The notes under the pieces were generated by a model, which saw only the letters and a program-made list of their open reading frames with translations, had not been told where the DNA came from and did no database searches. Below, one piece after another: positions 23,795 to 33,022 of a DNA stretch of 64,000 nt; the stretch's first letter is position 1, and every line of letters begins with the position of its first letter. The DNA comes from Amphibalanus amphitrite. Lineage: Eukaryota > Arthropoda > Thecostraca > Balanomorpha > Balanidae. The stretch covers positions 1 to 64,000 of the forward strand of contig NW_024883117.1 in the NCBI RefSeq assembly GCF_019059575.1. Reading direction: 5' to 3'. Both the position numbers and the translations under genes were made by a program.

Positions 23795-24715
23795 GGGTAA
23801 CTGTGGGGAAGACGCACCCCTGGGTTAAACGCCTCCCCTAAAAAAATCGTATTTCTTATCGACGGATAGGTGTTTTATCCTGTCTTTCAGAACAGTCTGC
23901 TGCTTGTTTACGTAGGTATCTATTTCCGGTTCTGCGTCTTGAGGAGCAGCGTGGGTAGGTGCTGATGTTGGTTTTGGGTGTTGTTTTTGTTGTTTTTACA
24001 GAAGATTCCTAACATTTTGATGCCCTCTTTATATCACAAAACTTGCTATTGTGCACATCACTCAAAACTGCGTTTTATTGTCATTCTGTTGAACGTATTA
24101 TGCTGCGGCGTTAGTGGCGCGTTTTTTGTCAATATTTTGTTGACCGGAAATGGAGTGGATGGGGCAAGACGCCTACTCGATGCATGGGGCAAGACGCCCC
24201 CAGTTTTCTGAAAGGGGGGCGTTTTGCACGGTGGTGAGAGTGCAGGGTAGCGCCATGTAGGTCGGGGCCGAAAAGGCCTCTCCCTGTCCTTTTTTGCTGA
24301 TATATCCTAAACGACTGCAGATATTGTCACCAAACTTTCAGGACTCCTCCGGGCATCGATTTTACACATTGCAACAAAATTTTATTCCAAAGGCTATGAT
24401 AGGTTGACCACAAATGACGTCAGAATGACGTCAAGTTCTGCCATGTTCATCATTTTCTGTTGATGGATGGGGTGGGGGCGCTTTGCACATGGGTGTGGGC
24501 GTATTACCCAGGGTATGGGGCAAAACGCCCTTTTGTAAGGGTATGCGAAAACCTTTTTGGGGGGTTAAATACCACACGCAGGTGTCTTTTCTTGGTCTCA
24601 AAGCGTAGTAAAAAGAATGAGCTACATGATGGTGCCCAAAGGTTTAAGTAATCTGTGTTGGGTTGAGTGTCAGAAGGTTTCGCGCTTAAGGGGGGCGTTT
24701 TTGACCTATTCACCC
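23795..24715. mobile_element. TA-flanked element in the LINE 3' UTR
   Basis: It starts GGGTAACTGTGGGG and ends ATTCACCC, with TA on both sides (23793-23794; 24716-24717). The interior repeats GGGGCAAGACGCC / GGCGTTTTGC motifs like those at 1440-1670. No transposase is seen. Confidence 0.55.
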
Positions 24716-24717
24716 TA

Positions 24718-24836
24718 TCTGTATGTATGTATCATGTATCTGTAGTTTCTATCTTATTGACGCGCGTCTCGGAATAGCCACCATGGATGTGGAAGGGTCG
24801 CAAATACATGTCTATGTCTATGTCTATGTATGTCTA
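24718..24836 (+). repeat. LINE 3' tail with short tandem repeats
   Basis: GTATGTATGTAT and then TGTCTATGTCTATGTCTATG repeats end exactly where arm B begins. Microsatellite tails of this kind are usual for CR1/L2-type LINEs. Confidence 0.55.
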
Positions 24837-25094
24837 TCACTTTAAATTCGAATTCATTGATATCGCAACTACGAGAAATAGCCGTGTGATTTGAGTACCT
24901 TCTTGTAGCTGAATTACTCGGATTTCCTGGGACAATTTATTTTTGATATCCATTTCCAGTTACCATGTAATCCCATATATCATTTCGGTCATGTGCATTG
25001 TGCCAGCCAGTAAGCCCACGCGACGCTACACAATATAGCTACAACACATGACGACAGCATGCGCATGGTTTGCCGGCCTGGCTGGCTGGCTGGA

Positions 25095-26078
25095 CTAGAA
25101 CCGCTCCCTCCCGGTCTGCTGCCCCGCCTGTATATCAGCAGGGCGAACCTGCAGCGGCTGTAGATTGCCGGAACCGACCCGTGAGACGGGCGTCTGTCGC
25201 TTCCGCCAGCCGAAGAAGCTGCGGAAGGCTGCGCGCACCGCGGGGCTGCTCAGACCGTACGTCCAGCCCTCCAGAATCAGACAGAGCATACGAATCAGGT
25301 GCATCACCTGAGAGGCAGACATCTGAGGATTCCAGCTCCTGGCGATCCTGAATCCTGTCCCGAGGATGTCCAGTGCCAACACTATCATAAGCAGCTTGAC
25401 GATCCGCTTGAAGGATTTGAAGCGAACGAAGAAGCGGCTGGACGTGTCCACTGTGTTTCTGCTGGCAATGCGGCGTTCTTGTCTTACTCCCTGAATGGCA
25501 GTGTGGATGAAGAGAACAGCTGAGGAGAGCGATGTCACAAAAAGTACCACCTCCATGACCATATTGGCGACATGCGCCATTTTGTGCGAGCGGCACTCTT
25601 TGGTTGTAGGCTGAATGTCGAACAGACGCAAGTAATACTCGTCGCTGGTCTCCAGATCGAGCAGGTAGCAGGCTAAGTAGAAGATAACCATCATCGCCAT
25701 GCAGAACCAAGTAAGAAAGACCATCCTCCACTTCCAGACGTCCATGATGGCGTAATATCGGAGCGAGTGGACCACGCCGATGAACTGGTCGACGGCCACG
25801 GAGAGCGCCGCAACCTTCAGGCCGACCACCGTCGTCAAAGAGTAGTAAATTCCACCGGCGCACACGGCCCGAGGCACTCCCTCCGGATACAGGAGATCGG
25901 CCATTCCGACCAGGAACACCGAGGTGCCGAACGCATAGTTGGTAACTATCATGTTGAGTACCAAAAAGATTGCAGGGTCATCCAAGAGGCGACGATAGTT
26001 GGCAATCACAGTCAGTGGCAGCGAGAATCCAGCCATCAGCAATAGACCAACAATTGCTTTGATGACCACGAGTGTCAT
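25095..26078 (-). CDS. Rhodopsin-like (class A) GPCR-like receptor, gene 3
   Basis: The 327-residue seven-helix protein is the inverted twin of gene 2. Differences are few, e.g. TKECRSHKMAHVANMVMEVV against NECRSHQMAHIANVVLEVV. The altered DRY (DQF) and NPxxY regions are shared. Translation starts at the ATG at 26078-26076. A TATATAAT box lies upstream, and the 5' UTR donor CAG/GTAAGG is kept (minus strand, GT at 26225-26224). The acceptor AG used in gene 2 has become GG, leaving GGCAG a few bases upstream as the likely alternative. The frame is intact. Gypsy insertion lies about 350 bp upstream of the TATA box and may affect expression. Confidence 0.82.
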   Translation of the reverse strand: MTLVVIKAIVGLLLMAGFSLPLTVIANYRRLLDDPAIFLVLNMIVTNYAFGTSVFLVGMADLLYPEGVPRAVCAGGIYYSLTTVVGLKVAALSVAVDQFIGVVHSLRYYAIMDVWKWRMVFLTWFCMAMMVIFYLACYLLDLETSDEYYLRLFDIQPTTKECRSHKMAHVANMVMEVVLFVTSLSSAVLFIHTAIQGVRQERRIASRNTVDTSSRFFVRFKSFKRIVKLLMIVLALDILGTGFRIARSWNPQMSASQVMHLIRMLCLILEGWTYGLSSPAVRAAFRSFFGWRKRQTPVSRVGSGNLQPLQVRPADIQAGQQTGRERF

Positions 26079-26325
26079 GCCGAGGCGAAATAGGGGACCG
26101 AAGTGCTGCCAATCAATGTCGTTGCACTTCTAAAATTCAGCCAGCGCACTTTTTTTTAAGAGTGTTTTGACCCGTGTCGTATCTTTCTTTCAGCTGTGAT
26201 TCAACCAATATGCTGCCACCCTTACCTGACAATATTTCACCCGACACAAACCTAGTTTCTATATGTTGTTGGTGACTCCTCCTACGTATCTGTGGCCGCG
26301 ATAGGTGTTATCGGGACGTCGGGAC

Positions 26326-26333
26326 ATTATATA
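26326..26333 (-). promoter_or_regulatory. TATA box of GPCR-like gene 3
   Basis: TATATAAT followed by GTCCCGA on the minus strand, as in gene 2. Confidence 0.65.
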
Positions 26334-26678
26334 CTCAATTTTTGTGTTGACCAGTTGCCATAGGGATATGGTAGCGGTTTGTAATGCCACTTGCAGATAC
26401 CTAATTAAGATACCAGATGCCAATTGCCAGCTGCCGACGGGAATGTCAAAGCAATCGTCAACCGGACCCACTGGGAATGCCAAAAGACGAAGCAATCTGA
26501 GAAGTTGTGGAAATACCAATTTCTCAACAAATTCAGAGCATCTAATACCTACTTTAGTGAGGACTCTGGACTCGTAATACCAACAAAATAACGACGGAAC
26601 CTTAACTAAATTATCAAGTTGGTATTGGTTTGTATCAGTATACCTACTAGTACTGGTATCAGTATACCTACTACATAT

Positions 26679-26869
26679 TGTTGCGTTCACTCACCGAGCA
26701 CTCGTCGATAACTGCCGCGTCCGTGCGGCGCTGGCCCGCGCGGAGCGGGACGGGGTCGTGACCTCCAGTGCCCCGGGGCAAGGTCAGCTGGCGGTCGGAC
26801 GATCGTCCGGTCACGCGCAGGGGCGGTCGCGCGCGCACAGTGAGGGGAGGCCGAAGTGTGACCGCCACA
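26679..26869 (-). repeat. 3' LTR of the Gypsy element
   Basis: 191 bp, same sequence as the 5' LTR. It is preceded in element orientation by a polypurine tract. Confidence 0.95.
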
Positions 26870-26883
26870 CACCTCCCTCCCCA
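26870..26883 (-). promoter_or_regulatory. Polypurine tract of the Gypsy element
   Basis: Read on the minus strand, TGGGGAGGGAGGTG directly abuts the TG of the 3' LTR, where plus-strand DNA synthesis is primed. Confidence 0.8.
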
Positions 26884-26890
26884 CTTCCAG

Positions 26891-29800
26891 CTACATCTTC
26901 GTGTAGGTGAGCCGATCAGGCTCGTTGCGGTTTCGCAGCGGGTAGCGGTTCAGCTGCGGCGGGGAGCAGGTCTCAGATTCAGCAGGCTCCTCGGTGGGCT
27001 CATCCTCAGCAGCCCTCGGTCCGTGAGAACCGTCCGGTACCGCGCCATGACGCAGGTCTTCCACGGCCAGGTCCACGAACGAGTCCAGGCGGGTCTCGTC
27101 AGCCCGACGTGCAGGCGCCGGCGCCGGCAGGACGGGGGCCGGAGTGCCGGCGTCCGAGCTGCAGTCCTCAGAGAGCAGTCGGTCAGGCCTCACTGGACAG
27201 GCACGCAGGCGGTCGTGGTGCACGATCATAGACCGCCTCCTGCCGTCTACTTCCCTCACTCGGTAGGTCACTTCGCTCTTCAACTGGAGAACCTCGAACG
27301 GTCCTATCCACTTGTTGGACAGCTTCGGACTGACGCCTACCTTCCTGCTCAGGTTTGACACCATGACGAGGTCCCCCGGAGCGTGCTGACTGAACCTGAC
27401 GGTCTGTTTCTGTCTGTAGGCGCGCCTGCTGGACTCCACCTTCTCCTTCACCTCATGGCGCAGCTCGTCCAGTTCTTGGAGGCGTGATGCTATCTGGCTG
27501 TCATCTCGGGCGCGACCTGCCGCGAGATCTGTTGGAGTCGTGGCCTCATAGCCGAGCAGCAGCATATGTGGAGTCTGTCCCGTTGTTTCATGTACGCTTG
27601 TCCGGTAAGCCGCCATGACCTCCGGGAGCCGTGCATCCCAGTCAGCGTGATTTGTCGACACGTAGGACCGGAGCATGTTGCCGAGTGTTCTCATGAACCG
27701 TTCCGCTTGCGGGTTTCCTTGTGGATGATGGGGAGTTGTCCGACTTTTCTGGATGCCGAACCTTGCACACAGCATGCGGAAGAGCTCAGACTCAAACTGC
27801 TTCCCTTGGTCTGAGTGGATCTGACGCATGGCGCCGAAGCGACAGATGATCTCATCCATGAGGACCTTGCACACGCTCTCGGCGTCCTGACGCTCCATCG
27901 GGAACGCTTCCGTCCACTTCGTTGCCTGATCTGTGACAACGAGTATGTACTTGTTACCCCTCCGACTGGGCGAGAATGGTCCGCAGATGTCAACTGACAC
28001 GAAGTCCCACGGCCGCAGCGGAACAGGCAACGGCTGATGTGGGGCCTTGTCGCGCTGGTCTGGCTGCTTCACCTGGAGACACACCTGACAGGAACGGCAC
28101 CAGTCGGAGACATCCACAGTCATCGTGACCCAGAAGAACCGGTCTCTTACCCTTTCCAGAGTGCGCCTGCCTCCTTGATGGCCAGACATGGGGTCGTCAT
28201 GCGCCAGCCTCAGCACAGCCGGCACCAGGTGTGCCGGCACGACAACTTGCTCGCGCTCTCGGCCGCGGCACCTGTATCTGTTGATCAGTAGTCCGGCTTC
28301 GATCTTCAACGCGTCTCTTCTCCTCCAAAGCCGTCGTGCTCCTTCCGGAGCGGTCTGGGCGAGCCTGCCGATCGCGATGCCGTCCTTGACACAGCGCAGA
28401 GCCTCGTCCCGCTCCTGCTCCTCCGGTGTCACCAGAGCCGTGTTTGTCAGACGCACGGCGCTGACCGGCGCACGGGACAGCGCGTCGGCATGGGGAATGG
28501 ACTTCCCGGCGACGTGTTGGATGTCGAGCTCGAACTCAGACAGCTTCAGAGCCCACCTGGCGAGACGTCCCTTCAGCTTGTTGGAGGTGGCGAGAGCCAG
28601 CAGTGGGTTGTGATCCGTTCTGAGCACGCAACGCCTCCCGTAGATGTAGACCCTGAAGTGTTCCACGGCCCAGACCAGTCCAAGACACTCCTTCTCCGTG
28701 GTCGAGTAGTTACGTTCGGCCTTTGCCAACACTCGGCTGGCAAACGCGACGGGCCGGCCATTCTGAGACAGGATCGCGGAGATCCCAACATCGGAGGCAT
28801 CAGTCGTCAGCTCGAAGTCGCTGTCCATCTTGGGATACGCCAGGACTGGCGCAGTCACCAGAACGCCTCTCAGTTGTTGGAACGCACTGTCACACTCTGT
28901 AGTCCATCTGAAGCCGTTCTTGAAAGTACGGTCTGCCTTCCTCTCCAACAGTCTCAGCAGCGGCTTGGCCATGTCGGCGTACTTGGGACAGAAGCGCCGA
29001 TAGTAGGATGTCAGACCGATGAACCTCTGAAGCTCCTCGTGCGATGCTGGCGTCGGGTAGTCGCTTACGGCCTTGAGCTTGTCTGGATCAGGGCGGATGC
29101 CGTCCTGGGTCACGAGGTACCCCAGGTAGCGTACCTCCTTCTTGGCGAAACTACACTTCCCCAGCTTCAAGAGCAGATTGGCGTCCGCGAATCTCCCCAG
29201 GATGTCGTCCAGTCGTTTCAGGTGCGTGTCGAAGTCCTTCGACCATAGGATGACATCGTCCACGTACGACAGGGTGTATAGCCAGTTCGAGTCCGCCAGA
29301 AGCATCTGGAGCGCCATCTGCAGCGTTGCGCCTGAGTTCTTCTGCCCCATGGGCATCCTCAGCCACTCGTAATGGCCGCTGTGGGTCGAGAACGCTGTCT
29401 TCTCGATGTCACGCTCGTCCATCTTGAACTGCCAGTATCCGCTGGCCAGGTCCAGTGTGGTGAAGAAGCTGTTGTTCTGCAGACAGTCCAGGGCGTCGTC
29501 GATCCGGACCAGCGGGTGTGCGTCGAACTCGGTCACTTTGTTGAGGCCTCGGTAGTCGATGGTGAGCCGACTGCTACCGTCCTTCCTCTTGCACATGACG
29601 ACGGGCGCGCTCCACGGGCTGTGGCTTCTACGGATGAGTCCTTTCCGCATTAGATCCTCACAGAACTCTTCGGTCTTCCGTCGGGTCTCCCAGTCGGTTC
29701 TGCGCGGGGGTATCCGGATGGGCAGCTGATGCTGGTCCTTCAGACGTATGCGGTGCTTCACAAGGTCGCACATACCGACCTCTCCCCGTACGGAGAACGC

Positions 29801-30814
29801 GCCGTTGCGTCGCAGCAGGACCGCCGCCAGGGCACGGCGCTGCTCGTCCGTCACATCCGACTCGGCGACCTTGCTGCGGACCATGTCTTCCAGCTGTCGC
29901 TCTCTTGCCTCCCTTTCCTCCCGGCTGAGATCGCTCAGCGGCGAGGCACGCACTGTCGGCGGATCCGCGTAGCCGACACATCGGGCGACAGTGCACGACT
30001 TGTACAACTTCACTGCACTTCGACCCGGGTTACACAGCCGCAACTGAACAGCGCTGTCTGTCCTGATGACGTCCACAGAGCTCGAGACGCAGAGGCTGTT
30101 CCCGTAGCGTCGTGTGAACTTGCTGTCCTCGACCAAGGTGATGTGCTGCCCGGGTGCACATGCAGTGTCGGCCCGCACTCTGCCCGCCAGCAGAACCTCA
30201 GACGCCGCGGGGATGGTGACGTCCGCGGTGAGCTCGACTGGGTGTCCGTCGATAGCCGGTGCACCGGCCGCGGCTGGGCCGCCAGCGTCACGGCTCTCCA
30301 TAGCCGCAACTGCAGCTGGGCCGCCGGGTACCACCGCCCTCTCGCCGAGGCTGCGTCCGCCGGTCACACGCCTGTCGGCCGTAGAGTTCTCCGTCAGTCG
30401 CATAGTCATGTGCACGAAGTCGAGCGCCACCTCGCCATACAGGGACAAGAAGTCATTGCCGAGGACGCATTCGGTGTTCACACTGTCAACAATCAGTACC
30501 GTGTGACGCCGCGGCGGCAGGTGACCACACTCGACGGTTGCATCAACAGTCCCCCTCACCTTCAACGGCGTGCCATCAATAGTCACCGGTGCCGATGCAG
30601 GGTGCACGAGGGGTCGGAACGCTTTGCACCCTACCGCCGGGCAGCTGCTGGTGACGAACGTGACGTCACTGCCAGTGTCAGCAAGCCACGTGACGCGGAC
30701 GCCGTCGATGGCGCCCCGGATCAGCGGAGTCGTCCGAGCCACCCTAGAAGAGGCTACTACAGCGGGGACCGAGGAGCGGCGGCTCACATCCTCCTCGGTC
30801 CGTTCCCGTTTCCC
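26891..30814 (-). CDS. Gypsy Pol polyprotein (PR-RT-RNaseH-IN)
   Basis: A frame of about 1300 residues with no internal stop, ending TAG at 26891. It has no ATG near its start, so it is probably made as Gag-Pol by -1 frameshifting at 30814-30808. Positions counted from 30787: aspartic protease active site LADTGSD (37-40); reverse transcriptase with the catalytic YVDD at 508-511; RNase H starting near 658 (TTDASDVG); integrase zinc domain H-H-C-C at about 861-900; core with D at about 933 (VDICGPF), D at about 990 (HSDQGKQF) and E 36 residues further on, the canonical D-D-35-E. A GPF-type module (KWIGPFEV) follows. No chromodomain is apparent. All key catalytic residues are present, so the element may be active. 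Confidence 0.93.
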   Translation of the reverse strand, partial: GKRERTEEDVSRRSSVPAVVASSRVARTTPLIRGAIDGVRVTWLADTGSDVTFVTSSCPAVGCKAFRPLVHPASAPVTIDGTPLKVRGTVDATVECGHLPPRRHTVLIVDSVNTECVLGNDFLSLYGEVALDFVHMTMRLTENSTADRRVTGGRSLGERAVVPGGPAAVAAMESRDAGGPAAAGAPAIDGHPVELTADVTIPAASEVLLAGRVRADTACAPGQHITLVEDSKFTRRYGNSLCVSSSVDVIRTDSAVQLRLCNPGRSAVKLYKSCTVARCVGYADPPTVRASPLSDLSREEREARERQLEDMVRSKVAESDVTDEQRRALAAVLLRRNGAFSVRGEVGMCDLVKHRIRLKDQHQLPIRIPPRRTDWETRRKTEEFCEDLMRKGLIRRSHSPWSAPVVMCKRKDGSSRLTIDYRGLNKVTEFDAHPLVRIDDALDCLQNNSFFTTLDLASGYWQFKMDERDIEKTAFSTHSGHYEWLRMPMGQKNSGATLQMALQMLLADSNWLYTLSYVDDVILWSKDFDTHLKRLDDILGRFADANLLLKLGKCSFAKKEVRYLGYLVTQDGIRPDPDKLKAVSDYPTPASHEELQRFIGLTSYYRRFCPKYADMAKPLLRLLERKADRTFKNGFRWTTECDSAFQQLRGVLVTAPVLAYPKMDSDFELTTDASDVGISAILSQNGRPVAFASRVLAKAERNYSTTEKECLGLVWAVEHFRVYIYGRRCVLRTDHNPLLALATSNKLKGRLARWALKLSEFELDIQHVAGKSIPHADALSRAPVSAVRLTNTALVTPEEQERDEALRCVKDGIAIGRLAQTAPEGARRLWRRRDALKIEAGLLINRYRCRGREREQVVVPAHLVPAVLRLAHDDPMSGHQGGRRTLERVRDRFFWVTMTVDVSDWCRSCQVCLQVKQPDQRDKAPHQPLPVPLRPWDFVSVDICGPFSPSRRGNKYILVVTDQATKWTEAFPMERQDAESVCKVLMDEIICRFGAMRQIHSDQGKQFESELFRMLCARFGIQKSRTTPHHPQGNPQAERFMRTLGNMLRSYVSTNHADWDARLPEVMAAYRTSVHETTGQTPHMLLLGYEATTPTDLAAGRARDDSQIASRLQELDELRHEVKEKVESSRRAYRQKQTVRFSQHAPGDLVMVSNLSRKVGVSPKLSNKWIGPFEVLQLKSEVTYRVREVDGRRRSMIVHHDRLRACPVRPDRLLSEDCSSDAGTPAPVLPAPAPARRADETRLDSFVDLAVEDLRHGAVPDGSHGPRAAEDEPTEEPAESETCSPPQLNRYPLRNRNEPDRLTYTKM

Positions 30815-31683
30815 GACCGCCGGTCTGCTGGGCGTTGGTACGGACAGTCAGAGCGCCAGTGGGAGAGTTCACCGCAGTTGAAGCAGCCCTCCTCCCTCCG
30901 ACGGCTCGGTGTTCGGCGCCTGTTGGACGAACGGGACGAGCGGTTGTAGTCGCGGCTGGGACGGAATACGCGACATGCCTGCATCTGCTCCTCCAGCATC
31001 TGGATCTTGTCGGACAGCGCCGACAGCACCGAAGTCTCGCTGGGCTGAGGTTGAGAGCCGGTACTCCACGCGTCCGACTGTTCTCCTCTCGGGGCACCAT
31101 GGACGGCCCCCACAGATGCGCCGCCTCCCGTTGACGTCTCGATCTGCTCCAGCTTTCTCGCCTCCAGGAGAACCGTCTCTGTCGACCACGTTGGTTGGTA
31201 GAACGAAAGTATGTGTTTCCTCGACTTTTCTCCGATGCCCATCAGAAACCGATCCTTCACCAGCCGCTGGCGGTATGTGGCGTCCTCCCACTCGGGGTAG
31301 GCGCGAGCACACAACGTTTCCAGATCGTACAGGAACGTCGCCAGTGATTCGCCGGGCCTGCGAATACGCTGATGAAACTCCAGCGCGTACTGAACAGCGA
31401 GTCCGGGAGAGTCAAACTCGGCATTCAACTTCTCGCACAGTTTCTTCCAGCTGTTCCTGTCGCCGTCGGAGAGGCGCATCGCGAAGTCGAATGCCCGACC
31501 GGTGATCGCCGGGAGCGCCATCACCGCCGTAGTTTCGTCACTGAAATCGCTGGAGGTCTTCTGTTCCGGTTTTGAACTGTCCCAGTTGCAAGCACGGGCA
31601 ATCACTTCTATCTTGCTGATCCACGTTTTTACATTACCACTGCCGTCAAATTCCGGTAAACGGTAATTCTTCGCCATAGCCAT
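30784..31683 (-). CDS. Gypsy Gag polyprotein
   Basis: 299 residues counted from the ATG at 31683, the first ATG after the primer binding site. The N-terminal two thirds are the helical capsid-like region of retrotransposon Gag (LPEFDGSGNVKTWISKIE near the start; a Trp-Lys-Lys-Leu block and a FHQRIRRPGESL block further on). Near the C-terminus is one zinc knuckle, CFNCGELSHWRSDC, an exact CX2CX4HX4C for RNA binding. The last codons are basic and the frame ends with TGA at 30784. It forms the particle in which reverse transcription occurs. The pol frame overlaps in -1, with the slippery heptamer GGGAAAC placed 24-30 nt before the stop. Confidence 0.93.
   Translation of the reverse strand: MAMAKNYRLPEFDGSGNVKTWISKIEVIARACNWDSSKPEQKTSSDFSDETTAVMALPAITGRAFDFAMRLSDGDRNSWKKLCEKLNAEFDSPGLAVQYALEFHQRIRRPGESLATFLYDLETLCARAYPEWEDATYRQRLVKDRFLMGIGEKSRKHILSFYQPTWSTETVLLEARKLEQIETSTGGGASVGAVHGAPRGEQSDAWSTGSQPQPSETSVLSALSDKIQMLEEQMQACRVFRPSRDYNRSSRSSNRRRTPSRRREEGCFNCGELSHWRSDCPYQRPADRRSGNGNGPRRM
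30808..30814 (-). promoter_or_regulatory. Programmed -1 frameshift heptamer (gag/pol)
   Basis: On the minus strand G GGA AAC sits exactly in the gag frame as X XXY YYZ. Slipping one base back reads GGG AAA CGG and enters the pol frame, which is open from here to the end of pol. It lies between the zinc knuckle and the gag stop. Confidence 0.78.
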
Positions 31684-31700
31684 GGCTCCGTTGCAGTTTT

Positions 31701-31712
31701 CCGCTGCCACCA
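31701..31712 (-). promoter_or_regulatory. Primer binding site (tRNA-Leu type)
   Basis: On the minus strand TGGTGGCAGCGG follows the 5' LTR after two bases. It is complementary to the 3' end CCGCTGCCA-CCA known for animal tRNA-Leu (AAG/TAG group). Confidence 0.75.
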
Positions 31713-31714
31713 CG

Positions 31715-31905
31715 TGTTGCGTTCACTCACCGAGCACTCGTCGATAACTGCCGCGTCCGTGCGGCGCTGGCCCGCGCGGAGCGGGACGGGGTCGTGACCT
31801 CCAGTGCCCCGGGGCAAGGTCAGCTGGCGGTCGGACGATCGTCCGGTCACGCGCAGGGGCGGTCGCGCGCGCACAGTGAGGGGAGGCCGAAGTGTGACCG
31901 CCACA
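31715..31905 (-). repeat. 5' LTR of the Gypsy element
   Basis: 191 bp, starting TG and ending CA; no difference from 26679-26869 was found on reading. Confidence 0.95.
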
Positions 31906-33022
31906 ATATGTATAGTACTGGTAGGTATATCAGAAAGTTGGTAGAATATTTACACCTCCAATAACGAGACAGTGGGACACGTTTGATCATCAGTAATGGC
32001 CCCGTATGAAAACAGAGCCTGAATAGGTACAACCCCGAACGAAATCCTTCTCGAAATCACGATTATTTTGCCAGCCTGGTAAAGATTCGTTAGTACTGCA
32101 TCAGTTGCCCTGGGAGGCAAGATTCAACACCATGCTCTGTTTCAGAAATGAGTGTTCGGTTTTCTTATCATCCGCTGGAACTAGAAAGCGTTTTGAACGA
32201 TTCTCAACAATATTTTGTGAATGCAAGCGATTATACCTATTTTGACGGCTTCTACGTGAAGACAACGTGTGATTTTGAATAATTTCTTCAGCAGTGTGGG
32301 TGATTCTGTCTTTGCTACCACATGATACCGACTCGCGAGAGAAGGCAGCAGCAGACATAACGTCCGGCGTCGAGCGTTCATTCCACCAGATCTCTGTCAC
32401 ATGGAGTTCTCCACTCGGGGCAGTGCCGTCTGGCGCTACCGCTAGTCGCTACCATACCTTCCTCTGGAAAGTCAGCGGTTGGACGGTGACGCGTATATTT
32501 ACACTCCTCTAATGGCGGCAAGAGGGGACTCTAACCTAACCAGCACCGCATAATCAGATCTAGTCAGCCGTACTAGACACTGGTAGTGCCAGTGGGGCTC
32601 TCTGTTAGCAGGCATCTCGCTCACAGCAGAGGTTTACGGACATAAACCGCACAGCTGTGCCGGTGCCCACATAGGATTAGGGACTCATGTGGCCACACTT
32701 CGACTATAACTCAGCATGCAACCACACCCTCGGCTAACACACTCTACCAAGCACACTACACTAGCAACAAAATAAGTTTGGAAAGAAAAATCCGGAGGTA
32801 GGAGAGAAGGAAGTGGTCTCAAAAGTAACACAATTTTAAATGCCGGCTACGGTGCCCAATTTTCAGGAGCATGAATTATTATTGAGAATTCCGCAAACTT
32901 GAAAAGCGCAAGGAGGGAAGTCAGGACGGAAAGCAAAACAGTGCTACCTGATTAACAGTACTGCGCAAACGTATAGCGTTATAGTTACATAACTATATGG
33001 CATGAACTAAGGCTAAACGTTG

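Larger units (their letters stand above)
26679..31905 (-). mobile_element. Complete Ty3/Gypsy LTR retrotransposon
   Basis: The 5227-bp element runs on the minus strand. Two 191-bp LTRs (TG...CA) appear identical by eye, pointing to recent insertion. ATAT is duplicated on both sides (26675-26678; 31906-31909). It has a primer binding site, gag with a zinc knuckle, a pol frame in the order protease, reverse transcriptase, RNase H, integrase, and a polypurine tract. That order defines Ty3/Gypsy. No envelope frame is present. It is absent from the equivalent place in arm A. Confidence 0.96.
24836..33022. repeat. Inverted duplication, arm B (with Gypsy insertion)
   Basis: Reverse complement of arm A (10455-14675), interrupted by the 5.2-kb retrotransposon at 26679-31905. 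Similarity starts at TATCACTTT next to the LINE tail and fades after GGCATGAACTAAGGCTAAACG at about 33001-33021. Several short gains or losses separate the arms, for example a repeated TATACCTACTAGTACTGGTAT near 26645. Confidence 0.88.

Noticed and set aside
30787-30787. Independent start codon for pol at GTG
   Set aside because: GTG is not a normal start in animals, and a slippery heptamer in the right frame lies just upstream.
28490-30949. Long plus-strand frames across the retrotransposon (up to 406 residues)
   Set aside because: They run antisense to gag and pol in GC-rich coding DNA and contain no domain motifs.
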